The notes under the pieces are model-generated. The model searched no databases, was not told the DNA's origin, and saw only the letters and a list, made by a program, of their open reading frames with translations. Source: Cycas panzhihuaensis (Eukaryota > Cycadophyta). From it: a DNA stretch of 64,000 nucleotides. The position numbers were made by a program, and so were the translations under genes. The stretch's first letter is position 1. Each line of letters begins with the position of its first letter. Location: contig CM041465.1 in assembly GCA_023213395.1 (NCBI GenBank), positions 202,499,741 to 202,563,740 on the forward strand, written 5' to 3'. Of this stretch, positions 11,053-21,136 are shown piece by piece.

Positions 11053-12460
11053 ACGTTGATACTATTGCCTATTTTCGGATTTTAGTTGCTCATACATCTG
11101 GCAAAACGTATCCATATGACTACTTGTTGAGATTCTGGCGAGCTCATCTATCCACTGGAGAAGACAGATTAGAACTTCATCCACCGTGAAGGAAGTTCTA
11201 CCGCTCAGAAGTTTGCACAACAATATGGGAACCAGATTCTTCGTTCTTTTTTTTTAATTTTCAACATATAAATAAATAAATTTTTTGATATATATCTTTT
11301 ACTTTGTTCCTTTGATCTTTAATATATGCTTTATTGTCTTATGCGCTCAATAGATCTGTGGTTTGTGTGATCCTCTGTACTGGATTAATCTCATCATACA
11401 TATAGCCTTTTTTCTTACAATTTGTGCATCATTTTACAAACATCTATATAGCCCGAGCCAACTTTCTTCTGTCCTATGCACTCTCTGCGTTTGTACTGAA
11501 CATCTCTCATGTGTTATTGACATTGACATTGTGTCTCCGTGTTAGCCTAGCATCTCTCTGTTCTCTCTATTAGCCGTCCTACAATCAGAGTACATTAATC
11601 TTAGTATATATATAGTCTGCTCTGCTTGCTAGCATCTCTCAGCTCTCTACTGTCCGCATCGGCGCCTCTCTGTCTGCCTACCTTCGGCTAAGGCCGTCTC
11701 GGCTCTCTTCGTCTACGTCTATCTCTGCGTTTGGCACGTATCCTGCAATCGGCGCGCTACTGGCATACGTACCGTTCCGTTCGCCTTTGCATTCTATACT
11801 CTGTGCGCTTCATTATTGTGCGCCTCCGTTTATCTTCTGCGTCCCGTCCGTCTATATAATCATTACGCATTTCGCTCATTATCTCTGCGTTGTCCGGTTT
11901 TTTGGCCTTTTATTATTTCATTTTATGCTAAGCGCCCCGTCTTTGCATCTGCTGTAATCTGTACAATGTTTGTGCGTCATTTCTATATCTCTGCTCTTTG
12001 CGTTTCTATATCTCTACTCTTTGCGTTTAGCCGTACACTGCCTCTTTATCGGCGCCCCGTCTTTGCATGTCTTTGCGTCTGCTATAATCTATCTGATCTT
12101 CGTTTACGCTTACTTGCCTCTTTACGGGACTGCATTTTGATTCATTTTGATCATTACGGGTTGCGTGTGATTATTACAGGACTGCATTGTTATAATGGAA
12201 CATATTGCCTTATTTATTACATTTATTAACATATTAGCGCTTTTCGTAGTACCGTTTCCGTCATTCTTCAATCCTCATAACTACTCATTTATTGCTCTTA
12301 TACGTCATTTTATTCGGTCATAGTATATCTCTGTTCTGTTCGGTTATTCGGTCATTGTATATCTTTGTGCTATTTGGTTTGCGTCATTATTTGGCATTTA
12401 TTATTTGCGTTCTCACTTTTCAACACTTCATTGTTGTAGTTTGAATACTTTTTCTTTTGG
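11053..12460 (+). mobile_element. Element A untranslated leader, pyrimidine-rich
   Basis: A T/C-rich stretch with many CTCTGCGTTT-like words. It has local duplications: two 24-25 bp units at about 11980-12028, two copies of GCGCCCCGTCTTTGCAT at about 11930 and 12052, and two similar units at about 12315-12375. The 137-codon open stretch at 11816-12229 follows these repeats and has no protein motif. No gag is seen, although gag should follow; it is missing or replaced by the E-family sequence downstream. Confidence 0.55.
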
Positions 12461-12464
12461 TTTT

Positions 12465-12560
12465 AAGACTCAATGAGCGAGTTCACCCTCCTGGCATCGG
12501 AGGTGTTTATTGTCTGACTGATCTTGGGTTCAATCCTGGCTCAGTCCATCTTCAGGCCCA
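12465..12560 (+). repeat. Possible tRNA-derived (SINE-like) head with Pol III B box
   Basis: GGTTCAATCCT at 12527-12537 matches the tRNA-type Pol III B-box consensus GGTTCRANYCC. About 45 bases upstream, CTCAATGAGCGAG is a weak A-box candidate. A short T/A-rich tail follows at about 12562-12576. A SINE head is plausible; a chance match inside the retroelement leader cannot be excluded. Confidence 0.35.
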
Positions 12561-13881
12561 TTTTTTAAAAGGCTATTTTTAATAATCTAATCCTTTTAAC
12601 CTTTATTTTTTCAAAATTTTATTTTTCATAGAGTTATTGGCGCTTTTGTGGCCATAACTTCTCGCTGGGGCATCAGTTTCAGACAAAACCTGCCCTAATA
12701 GATCAAAGATTTTCTGTACACCAATTTCGACTGGTCATATGACCAATTTGGTGCCAATTTGACCCTGTTTCGACCATTTTAACATTAGACTTTCAAAATT
12801 TCAGCTTTTTTTCATATTTTTAACAAAATCATTTTTAGAACTGGCTGTCATTTATTACTGGTAAACTGGTTTTTACCCAAATTTCCTCTATAGCAATCTA
12901 CGTTGTATAGACTTTAATACCCACTTCTTACTTTAATTTTTTGAGTTCATCTTCATTAATATTTTAATCGCTGAAATAAGGAATTTAGTTATTTTTGCAT
13001 GTTTCCTAACATCCTACATAAAAATACCTGTTACATTTTTCACTATAACTTTCTCATTTTTTACCAGATTTCAATTCCGTCAACTTCGTTGGGAAGTTGA
13101 CTCATTTCTCCTCATTTTGACATATTTTTTTATATATTTTGATATTATCTTCCTAAATTTCAAGTTAGTCAAAGTTGAAGTATCTCATTGCCCTAAATCT
13201 ACTGTTTTTTACACCCTTTTAATATATTTTTCAAAAAAATTCAATTGAAAGAACATTGAACATTTCATAAACAATATTTGATCCATTTTTCAACATTTTC
13301 TAAAAGTTAATTAGTAATTTATGCAATTTTAACTACTCTGCTCATGTCAGGCCCCATAAGGAGGTCCATATCTTTGCCTCATTCAAATTGTGATTTATTG
13401 GTACCCATTTTTAAAACTGTTAGTTTCATTGGATTCACACCTTATTAATCTACATATTGGTAGAATTTTAAGTTATTCTGACATTATTCAGTATAGTTTT
13501 CAAGCTGTTAAAATTGAGCATACAAGTACATTCTAATAAGCTTGTCTTTTTTTAAAATTTTTAAGAAAATTCTAGTTTATATCTCATTGTTTACTCAAGG
13601 TTTCTGCTTGATCTTTCTACAAGCATTTTAAGTTGTTTTGAACCAGAAATTGTTCATAAGGCAATATATATCTTTCTCAAAGAAAAGTTATTTTTATACA
13701 AAAAGGAATTTTTTTTTTTTCATTGAAGATTTATATTTACTCATTTGAGAAATTGGTATTTTTGAAAACTCTTTATATTTCATTATCAAAAGTTTATTTT
13801 AGTTTTGTATAAGTTAAAAAGATTTTTTAAGTTTGCTTTTAAACACATCATTATTTCCTTATTGATTACATTGCTTTCAAA

Positions 13882-14590
13882 ATGGCACAATTTTCCATTT
13901 TTGATGGCCATAACTTTTCACTATGGTATGACACCATGTAAACTTACTTTATTGGACATGATCTTTTAAAGTATTTACAACATGAATGTGACCTTAGCAT
14001 TAAAGAAAATTTTAGAAAATATAATGAAATTTTAGGTTTATTATTTTGCACTATGACTGATGATGTTTTTTCACTAGTTTCTGAATTAACAATATCTAAG
14101 TCTGTTTGGGATTTATTGATTTTCATTTATGGGGGAGATACCCCCAATGTATTTGATGAAACTTTTGATGAGCATGTGACATAGGTAACAAAACATATAG
14201 ATCATGATAATAACAACCATAAGGATTCAGATCAAATGCAGGACCACCTTGTTGCACAAGGATTTAATCCTCCATTTGAGGGGGAGAATGAAGATGAATC
14301 TTATGACATGACAAAGAATGCACCTGACGATATGACAGTTATTCAAAGCATAAAGATTACAAAAGTTCAAGTTCAAAGTCTTCTTAATGTTCCAATTGAC
14401 AAAGTCCAAATTACAGCTATTCATCTACATTTGTATCAAGTTTCATCTACTTATACTTTTCCTACATCATTCTATGATAAAGAGACATATGTAACTATAA
14501 GGATGAGAAGAGTTGATAAAGATTAAGATCAGAATTTTAAAGTTTTTTTCAAGTACCAATTTCACAAGTTCAAGGAAAAGATACAAGTGT
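13882..14590 (+). pseudogene. Copia gag-like gene of element E
   Basis: From the ATG at 13882 one frame runs with only two internal stops (about 13939 and 14183) to a stop at 14524. It starts MAQFSIFDGHNFSLWYDTM, the usual copia gag opening (F-x-G-x-N-Y-x-x-W-x-x-M). Later it has SKSVWDLL, matching the gag helix motif A-K-E-x-W-D-x-L, and a PPFEGE-type motif at about 14270. It is followed within 100 bp by the polypurine tract, so no protease, integrase or RT follows. Both B gag copies share MxDHLVxQ and PPFEGE, so this is a family-wide gag-only organisation. There is no zinc knuckle. Confidence 0.7.
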
Positions 14591-14601
14591 TCGTGCTGAT
14601 A

Positions 14602-14614
14602 TTAAGGGGGAGAA
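14602..14614 (+). promoter_or_regulatory. Element E polypurine tract
   Basis: ATTAAGGGGGAGAA immediately precedes the LTR start TGTTGGAG. The same tract and spacing occur before the 3' LTRs of B (48632-48644) and, with small changes, A (23541-23553). Confidence 0.85.
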
Positions 14615-15022
14615 TGTTGGAGTGTAATGTCATCACTTAACTCCCTCTTACCTACCAGGATTGTGCACCTCAATTTAGACATGTGATGCTCAACATATCA
14701 AGGTAAGTTAAGGTAAGTTGAGTTAGTTTCATTTGAGTTAAGTGAATATTATTTTATTATTAATTTGAATTCAGGGGTTGAGGAGTTTCCCTCCTCCCCC
14801 AAAACTATTTATATTGTGGGGTGTACAACCCTAGTGTCTTTAGACACCGCCTACCTTTGAGAAGATTTGTAATGCTCATTATTGCTACAATGGATTGAAT
14901 AACAAGGCTTTCATGTTCTTTATGCTATTGTGATTGCGACACATTGATGTATTGATGTAATACTAGTTTATGGTTATTTGATATATGTTCTGACCTTTCT
15001 CCTACTAGTATATTTTCCTTCA
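14615..15022 (+). repeat. Element E LTR
   Basis: 408 bp, TGTTGGAG...CCTTCA, related to the B LTRs (45630-45989 and 48645-49006). Shared blocks are GGGTTGAGGAGTTTCCCTCC, GTCTTTAGACACCGCCTA and the terminal CCTTCA. It has internal sequence on both sides: gag plus polypurine tract on the left and a primer site on the right. Confidence 0.88.
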
Positions 15023-15024
15023 TT

Positions 15025-15037
15025 TGGTATTAGAGCA
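15025..15037 (+). promoter_or_regulatory. Primer-binding site after the E LTR
   Basis: TGGTATTAGAGCA lies two bases after the LTR end and differs from the tRNA-iMet complement at two positions. Only about 45 bases of internal sequence follow before gypsy-derived sequence begins. Confidence 0.75.
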
Positions 15038-15069
15038 TAGTCCTGCAAACATTATTTTCCAACAAAAAC

Positions 15070-16750
15070 CTATAGTTTATACTCTTTATGGAGTGGTAGT
15101 TTATACTCATTTCAGAGTAGGGTATCCCCAATAAAAGATGAAAGATAGCTAAAATATCCGTTCAAGATAAAAGAGACTAGAGCATCAGCTTTAATATTTA
15201 AAGACCAAAGAACAAATTAGATAGTAATTACAAGGAATAAAGACATCAGCAATAAAGCCTAGTGGTGAAGGGAAATGAGCCATGAAGAATGTATCTGATA
15301 TATTCCAACTAACTAGTACCCTACAATCTGAGAGTCAGAGTAAATGATTAAGGGTCCTTGGTAAGATTAGGATATGCTAAACAATGCTCCTATAATAGTG
15401 GAATACTTAGCTTTATTATTGGTTACTCTAGGTAAAACTAGACTAACAGATAGGAGGGTATTTCTTGATTAGTCATAGATCACCCAAGCAGTAATAAATA
15501 ATCTTGGGTTACCTCTACTACCTCAGTCAATAAAAACACTTAATGCCATGGGAAAATAAGACCAATATTTATAGACAGTGTGATCAATAAAGAAGAAAGT
15601 TGGAATCAATTAGTGAGGAGATGGTAATAAAAGAAAATAAGTTGGTTTCAAATATAAGGAGGAAAAGGAAAAATCATAATAAGGATAACAATAATTAACT
15701 ATAACCAAAGGTGTCAAGCAAGGTTCGATTATAGCTGAGGCCATGATGAACCCAAGCAACTAGACCCTAACATCTTGAATGACTCGTCCAAATAAACCCA
15801 ATCTATTGTATATATAAGTAGGGACGAAGCCATCACACGACTTATCCCAAATTATAAGAGATAACAATATTTTACTTTTTATTTTTTAACTTTTTACATT
15901 TTAACTTTTTTTTTTTACAAGCAAAAGAATATGAACCATCTAATTATGAAGTGCCTTTCCCCAATGTAGTAATAATTTCTCCTTTTTAACAACACCAAAA
16001 TAGAATAAAGGAATCAAACTCCTTAAAAATTGAATTGTAGGAGAAAGGGAAGGCCTAAATCACTGTGTCTTCAAATGTAAAGGGAAGGTGACAGGATGAG
16101 TATTCATCTTAAAACTATAAATAAAGAAAACCAAGGATAATAAAAAGAAAAGAAAACAAGTAATGAATAACAAAAAAGGAATCCCTAGAATGAAGAACTA
16201 TTATATGAGAATATAACCTAAGCAATTAATAAATTAACTAAAGCTGATGACAAATCTCTCGTTAAGGATGAGTATTAACAACAAATTTGGGGGCCCAAAT
16301 TCTCTCTTAAGAATAGGGCTCAAAAGAGAAAGAATTGATAACCTTGAAAAAAGAATACTCACAATCAATATGTATGCCAAAAGGGGCAGTAGACTTAGAT
16401 GATTATGAAGAGGATCATTTTATAAAAGTGGAGGTAGCTTGAGAGAAAGTGAAGAATAATTAAGAAAAAGAATTTCCCATAGTTTTAGCTCTTTATATAA
16501 TGAGAATATTTAGAGTCATAGTTTATCATCATTATGGAGACTAGGTGCTACTAGGCATAGAACTTCCTTAAGTATTGAGAATTTATAGGTTTCTTAAATT
16601 TCAAACCTTCCATTGTAGAAATTCGATAAGTGTCATTGTTAAAATCTTTAATAACTAGGTAAGGTCTAGCCCACTTAGGAGAGAACTTTCATTGCTTATC
16701 ATGAAGATATTTTAATTTTAAAGCCTTGTCATTAACATGAAATTTCTAGG
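15070..16750 (-). mobile_element. Gypsy 3' region after integrase (inverted)
   Basis: 1.7 kb on the 3' side of the inverted gypsy integrase. It is A-rich on the plus strand with many stops in all frames and no motif I recognise. The block at 15084-15130 repeats TAGTTTATACTC twice, and its second half matches 24390-24416 in inverted orientation. In the repaired order this segment would lead into the gypsy antisense ORF region at 24990. Confidence 0.5.
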
Positions 16751-17620
16751 TCTAAGCTACCTATCATGAGCATCTTGAACCTTATCTTTAGAGGCTATGT
16801 TATTTTGTAATGTTTGCAAATGAGTCTTATCTACCTTTTTCAACTCTAAGAGGCATGCTTCTCTTTGGAACTCTTCATTGATGAATTCCTTTAGTGAGAC
16901 ACATAGAGAAGGAATCTCAACTTTTAATGGAAGAATGACCTCGATACCATAAACTAAACAAAAAAGAGTCATGCCTATAACATTCCTAAGTGAAGTTATA
17001 TATGCACACAATGCCAAAAATAGCTGAGTATATTAATCTCTATGAGAAGTCACGACAATTTCAGCTAAAATCCTAGGTAAGGTCTTGTTAAACGTCTGAA
17101 CTTGACCATTTGCTTGAGGGTGATAAGGGGTAGACAGTCTATGGATAATGTGAAAATTATCACACAACTCACTAACATGAGGATTATAAAATAAAGACCC
17201 ATTATCAGTGATAATGGCATTGGGTACCCCAAATCTACAAATAATATATTAAAAAATGAATGTAGCAACAACCTTTCTAGTAATAGAAACTAATGGAATA
17301 TATTCACTCTATTTGGTAAAATATTCAATTGTAGTAATAATGAATTTATAGCCATTAGATGAAACTCAAAATATTTGACCAATGAGATCAAAACCCCATT
17401 GAGAGAAGGGCCAAGGAGAGATAACTGATTTTAAGTCTTGGGTAGGCTTATGAATTAAAGTCACATGAGATTTACATTTTTCACAGTTTTGAACATAGGT
17501 ATGAGCATCTTTGAATAATGTAGGCTAATAATAACCTATGTAGAGGATAAGTTGGGCCATAGATTGGCCACCAAAATGACCACCACATATTCCTTCATGG
17601 CACTCTATTAAGGCTACAAG
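16750..17620 (-). pseudogene. Gypsy integrase (Tat-like), inverted
   Basis: Read right to left, the zinc-binding part shows ECHEGICGGHFGG (about 17610-17570) and CEKC (about 17480). The catalytic core follows with WGFDLIGQ (first Asp, about 17395) and IITDNGSLF (second Asp, about 17205). ANGQVQTFNK (about 17110) has Gln in place of the catalytic Glu. The C-terminal part has IGMTLFCLVYGIEVILPLKVEIP at 16990-16910. It inserted element cDNA into the chromosome. The E-to-Q change plus several stops make it dead. It is collinear with, but opposite to, the gypsy gag-RT at 1275-6046. Confidence 0.85.
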
Positions 17621-17699
17621 AGGTTCATTAGGAGAGAGGTATCTTAATAGAATCCCCAAAAAGAATGTTTAGAAAGTATACCATTGAACAAAAGATATT

Positions 17700-18460
17700 G
17701 TCTAGTAGTGGCTCATATTTACCTTCTCTTCTTTGGTGTCAAAGAAGAAGGGAAAGATTGATCATGAAGGTAAGATTTGATCTCTCTATGCCAAGAATCA
17801 TTAGAAAAGATGGTCTGGACATGGAAGATATATTCATCTAAAAGAGTATTATCAACTTGTCAATTGGTAGGATTTGGAAGAGGAGTGTCAGCCAAGATCT
17901 CTACAATGATGATGCCTTTCTTGGATTTTCTATTAATAATTTAAAAATTAAATTTTTGTAATAATACAGACCATTTACCTAATCATTCAGTAAGGTTTGT
18001 TTTAGTTAATAGATATCTAATGGTATCAGATTAGACGATAAGAAGGATCTTATTTCCAAGAAGGTAATGACACAACCTCTTCGTGGCATAAATTAAAGAA
18101 AGACACTCTTTTCCAAGAGGAGGATAATGAATTTCAGCTGCTACTAAAGTTCTACTAATAAAATAAATTACTCATTCTTTAGTAAAATTATGCTTTTGCA
18201 CCAACATACCACTAATGACTCTTTTATTGAAGAGGTGTACAAAATGAAAGGCTTGTTAAATCTTGGTGGAGTAAGCATAGGTGCTGAGATTAATGCTTAC
18301 TTTAGTTTATCGTAGGACTCTTGAACTTGAGAAGTCCATCGTAATTCAACATCTTTCTTTAAAACATTAGTGAGAAGCTTAACATCAAAGGCAAAATTAG
18401 TTATAAAAAATCTTTAAAAAGCAAGCCTACCAAAAAAGGATTTGATCTATTATTTATTTA
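17700..18460 (-). pseudogene. Gypsy RT C-terminus and RNase H, inverted
   Basis: From 18460 downward the minus strand shows GRLAF-RFFITNFA (RT thumb motif G-R-L-N-Y-I-x-R-F-I), DVELRWTSQVQESYDKLK, LTPPRFNKPFILYTSS, and then the RNase H-like stretch with FIL, AEIHYPPLGKEC-type residues in broken frames, and CHYLLGNKILLI. It starts where the plus-strand RT at 6046 stops, with about ten codons missing. Several stops and frameshifts are present. Confidence 0.78.
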
Positions 18461-18477
18461 TTTTTATTTTTTTGGGG

Positions 18478-18910
18478 TGTTAAAACATAATGTTTAATGT
18501 ACACATGACGTACACATGCGCTTCCCACCATTCACCTACTTCGAGATATATGAAATGCATGCATATCGATGTTATCCCACTATTGGATGATGTAACAACT
18601 CATTGTATATCATATGCTACTTATGAGGTGATTATCACTATATATTTGTACTCTCACCACTTGAGAACTTGAGAAAGGAGAGAGGAGAAAGATGTAATAT
18701 TTATGATCATAAGTGGAGTCCTAACTCCACCTTCTCTTATGGTTTTTCCTACATTGGGTTTTCTACGTATAGATCTTGGTGTCTTATGGTGATGATTATG
18801 TTTGATGATGTTTACTTTACATGTTTAATGTTTTATACTCATGAGTTTATATTATTGCATCATTATTTCTAATATGTTATTAGAGTAATCCTATTATCAT
18901 ATTTCTAACA
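18478..18910 (+). repeat. Element F 5' LTR
   Basis: Starts TGTTAAAACATAATG and ends TTTCTAACA at 18910, or TTTTTAACA at 18948 (see the next entry). It matches the reverse complement of 6046-6444. The flank to its left is gypsy pol sequence on the minus strand, so this LTR is at its insertion site. Confidence 0.88.
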
Positions 18911-18972
18911 ATTTATCAGAGCCATGTTTCCATCTCATATTTTTAACATGGTATCAAAGCTGTGTTGCATCT
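18898..18972 (+). promoter_or_regulatory. Element F primer-binding site, duplicated LTR/PBS junction
   Basis: Two similar 38-bp units occur in tandem. The first has TTTCTAACA followed by ATTTATCAGAGCC, and the second has TTTTTAACA followed by TGGTATCAAAGC (18949-18960). Each looks like an LTR end plus a tRNA-Met primer site. Either one is the working site and the other is a local duplication. Confidence 0.65.
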
Positions 18973-20392
18973 AAGCCGCCATGGCGAGGTGAAGATCCTG
19001 CTTATCTACTTCGAGCCTATCAAGCTGCATACAAGAGACACAGTCGATACTAATGGTATGTTTATATGTGATTTTATGTGGATATTTCATTCATACATAT
19101 TGGTGCCTATATTCAAAGCATGCAGTGTTGGAGCTGATACATAGCTAGTTTTGAGATATTTCAGCCTCCCACAGTAGATTTTGAAGCTCGTTTACATCTA
19201 TTTTGGGTTTTACTTAGTTTTGTTGAAGAAAATGTGTGAAAAATCACATTTTTTACTTGTTGCAATCATATTGTTGATGATTGTTACTTGTTGGAGCATT
19301 ACTAAGGTTTGTAATAGTCCCACACCCATTTCTAGTACTTGAGAGAGGAGATTTCTAGAGTTTTTTTACTGTTTTTGGCTCCATTCTTCATTGTAGGGCC
19401 TTCGAAGGATCCAAAACTTCCACAACTTTGTTCTCCTCAATACAAGAATCTTTTCCAAAAACTCTAATCCTACTGGGTACTATCATCATTATGTCCCTCT
19501 TTATAAAAGTTTGTCTCATTCTGAGTCCATTTGATCCTCTGTTAGGGTTCCATATTCCTGCTTTGGTTTGTCATTTTTGTGCACAGGACACACAAACCTC
19601 AAAAAATGGTATCTGCACTATTTCTACAATATCTCTACAACCCTTTATATGATTTTTGAACCATCTAAAGCGTCAGAAAGCTAATTTAGAGATCTACAAT
19701 TTGGAATCAAATTTAGCTAGATTTGGAGCTGATTTGAGGGAAATATTTGCTGCTCGAGTTAACCATTATATTCAAGTTATTTAAGATTTATCTTTTTCTA
19801 AAATTTCAGTTAATTCTAATCTTTTTCATGGCTCCAAACATAGTGGTGAATTTACTTTTGAAGAGTGGTGGATGATTATTAAAGTTTAGTTTAAAATCAA
19901 GTATTTTGAGGCCCATTTATAAAATTTTGAGGCCCATTTCAGTTGAAAATTTTACATTAAGTGAAAAATATTTGATGGATTTTTCATATGAAATATCCTT
20001 GATATGCTGGTTGTTGATTTCCCCCTTCACAACATTATATTTGGTTTAGTGGATGACAAAAGCCCTAAACAAACATACATATCACCTAGATATTAAAGTA
20101 GTTTATGTTATTTAGTTAGAAGTTAAGTATAATTACCTTGTTACAGTTAACTTACCATTGACAAATAGGTTGGCTTGGTCCTAGAGTTGATTATTTAAGA
20201 TGATCCAATTGTTGACTTAATCTAGCTGATCAAACTTTATCAGTCTTATAAGCAATTTGAACATAAGATGAACCATGTATTTAAAGCAATTTCCTAGTAA
20301 ACTAGCGATTATAACGATTGGTCATCTATGTATTTCGGTAGATGGATTTTGTTTTATATGGACTTAGATATCACTTTACTTGATTTGATGGA
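18973..20392 (+). mobile_element. Element F leader and possible gag trace
   Basis: 1.4 kb after the F primer site. Around 19790-19990 the words HGSKHSGEFTFEEWWMIIK can be read in one frame, which could be a gag-like trace, but stops follow at once and I cannot assign it. No protease or pol motif is present. At 20392 the sequence meets the reversed LTR of G. Confidence 0.4.
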
Positions 20393-20714
20393 TGTTAAAA
20401 AATGCAACTAAAGCAAACAAGGTCGACAGGATCTTTCACATTAGGCAGATTACAAGTAGAAACAGATCGTACGGGACACCATATTGCCATGGGAAACCTC
20501 TACAGGTGAAAACCCACAAATGAATAAAATTATATTTTGACAAAATGATGATATATAAAGATGGACTTTGATCTATATTTATAGATCTAAAGTGCCAAAT
20601 ATAATCATAATTACATCCATTAGGTCACCATAATCGAGACAATTCTACCACAAAATTAGGCTCATAAATAAGATGCCCACTTTACATTAGGTGGTATGGT
20701 CATATTTTCTAACA
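20393..20714 (-). repeat. Element G 3' LTR (reverse orientation)
   Basis: 322 bp, the reverse complement of the G 5' LTR at 6779-7107. On the minus strand it starts TGTTAGAAAATATGACC and ends in TTTTTTAACA. A purine tract (TTAAGAGGGAA on the minus strand, 20715-20725) abuts it, which identifies it as the 3' LTR. Confidence 0.88.
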
Positions 20715-21130
20715 TTCCCTCTTAATGTAAATGTGGGGTAACAAGGATTATCATTGGGAATAAATCCCCTCTCAAGGATAACCTTACTCAACCCAATATG
20801 CATGAACGTCGATGTAGCGATCATCACTGAGATGTAATAGTGCCATGCCTCATATGTGCTCAATTCTTTGGAAATTCTCCAACAGACTTGCAACTATACA
20901 ACTCTCTCTGCACCTGACACTTCGTCCATTCAACTTAGCCATATTCCTCTCACTAAACCAAGAGGATGAGCCACTTAATCCATATGAATTGCCTCTTCAA
21001 GTCTTCATTAAGGAACACTAATATGATATGATATGATACGATACCCAACTATTTGAAGCTGTTGAAGTAAGGATTAAACATACCAATAAACATAGAGACT
21101 AGTGCTAAATATCTCATCATACCTCAATCC
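20715..21130 (-). mobile_element. Element G internal region, 3' end (reverse orientation)
   Basis: Begins with the G polypurine tract and continues for about 400 bp. The minus strand holds a 68-codon open stretch (20893-20687) whose reading direction agrees with the element, but no motif is recognised. A small ATATG-type repeat occurs at 21018-21042. The junction with element A pol lies at about 21130-21137. Confidence 0.5.
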
Positions 21131-21136
21131 TTCTTC

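Larger units (their letters stand above)
12600..15022 (+). mobile_element. Element E, gag-only copia fragment (same family as element B)
   Basis: Leader (12600-13881), gag (13882-14590), polypurine tract and one LTR (14615-15022) lie in the order expected for the 3' end of an element that lacks pol. The leader around 13360-13510 aligns with the inverted leader of element B (48060-47930) and the gag aligns with both B gag copies. No matching 5' LTR is present upstream. Where the A leader ends and the E leader begins between 12480 and 12640 is uncertain. Confidence 0.65.
6046..20392. mobile_element. Element F, copia-type LTR element, split by an inversion
   Basis: F inserted in the gypsy RT. 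Its 3' LTR lies reversed at 6046-6444 with a G-rich polypurine tract on the minus strand. Its 5' LTR (18478-18910), primer site and leader lie on the plus strand at 18478-20392. The two LTRs match in inverted orientation over about 400 bp. Joining 18478-20392 to the reverse of 6445-6778 leaves only about 1.8 kb of internal sequence without any pol motif, so F may be non-autonomous or deleted. G is inserted in it. Confidence 0.7.

Noticed and set aside
11816-12229. 137-codon open stretch, Leu/Cys/Arg/Tyr-rich
   Set aside because: It lies in the pyrimidine-rich leader of element A and tracks its repeats; no domain or gene context.
13882-14590. Treating the gag at 13882 as the gag of element A
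   Set aside because: It aligns with both gag copies of B and is followed at once by a B-family LTR, not by A protease or integrase.
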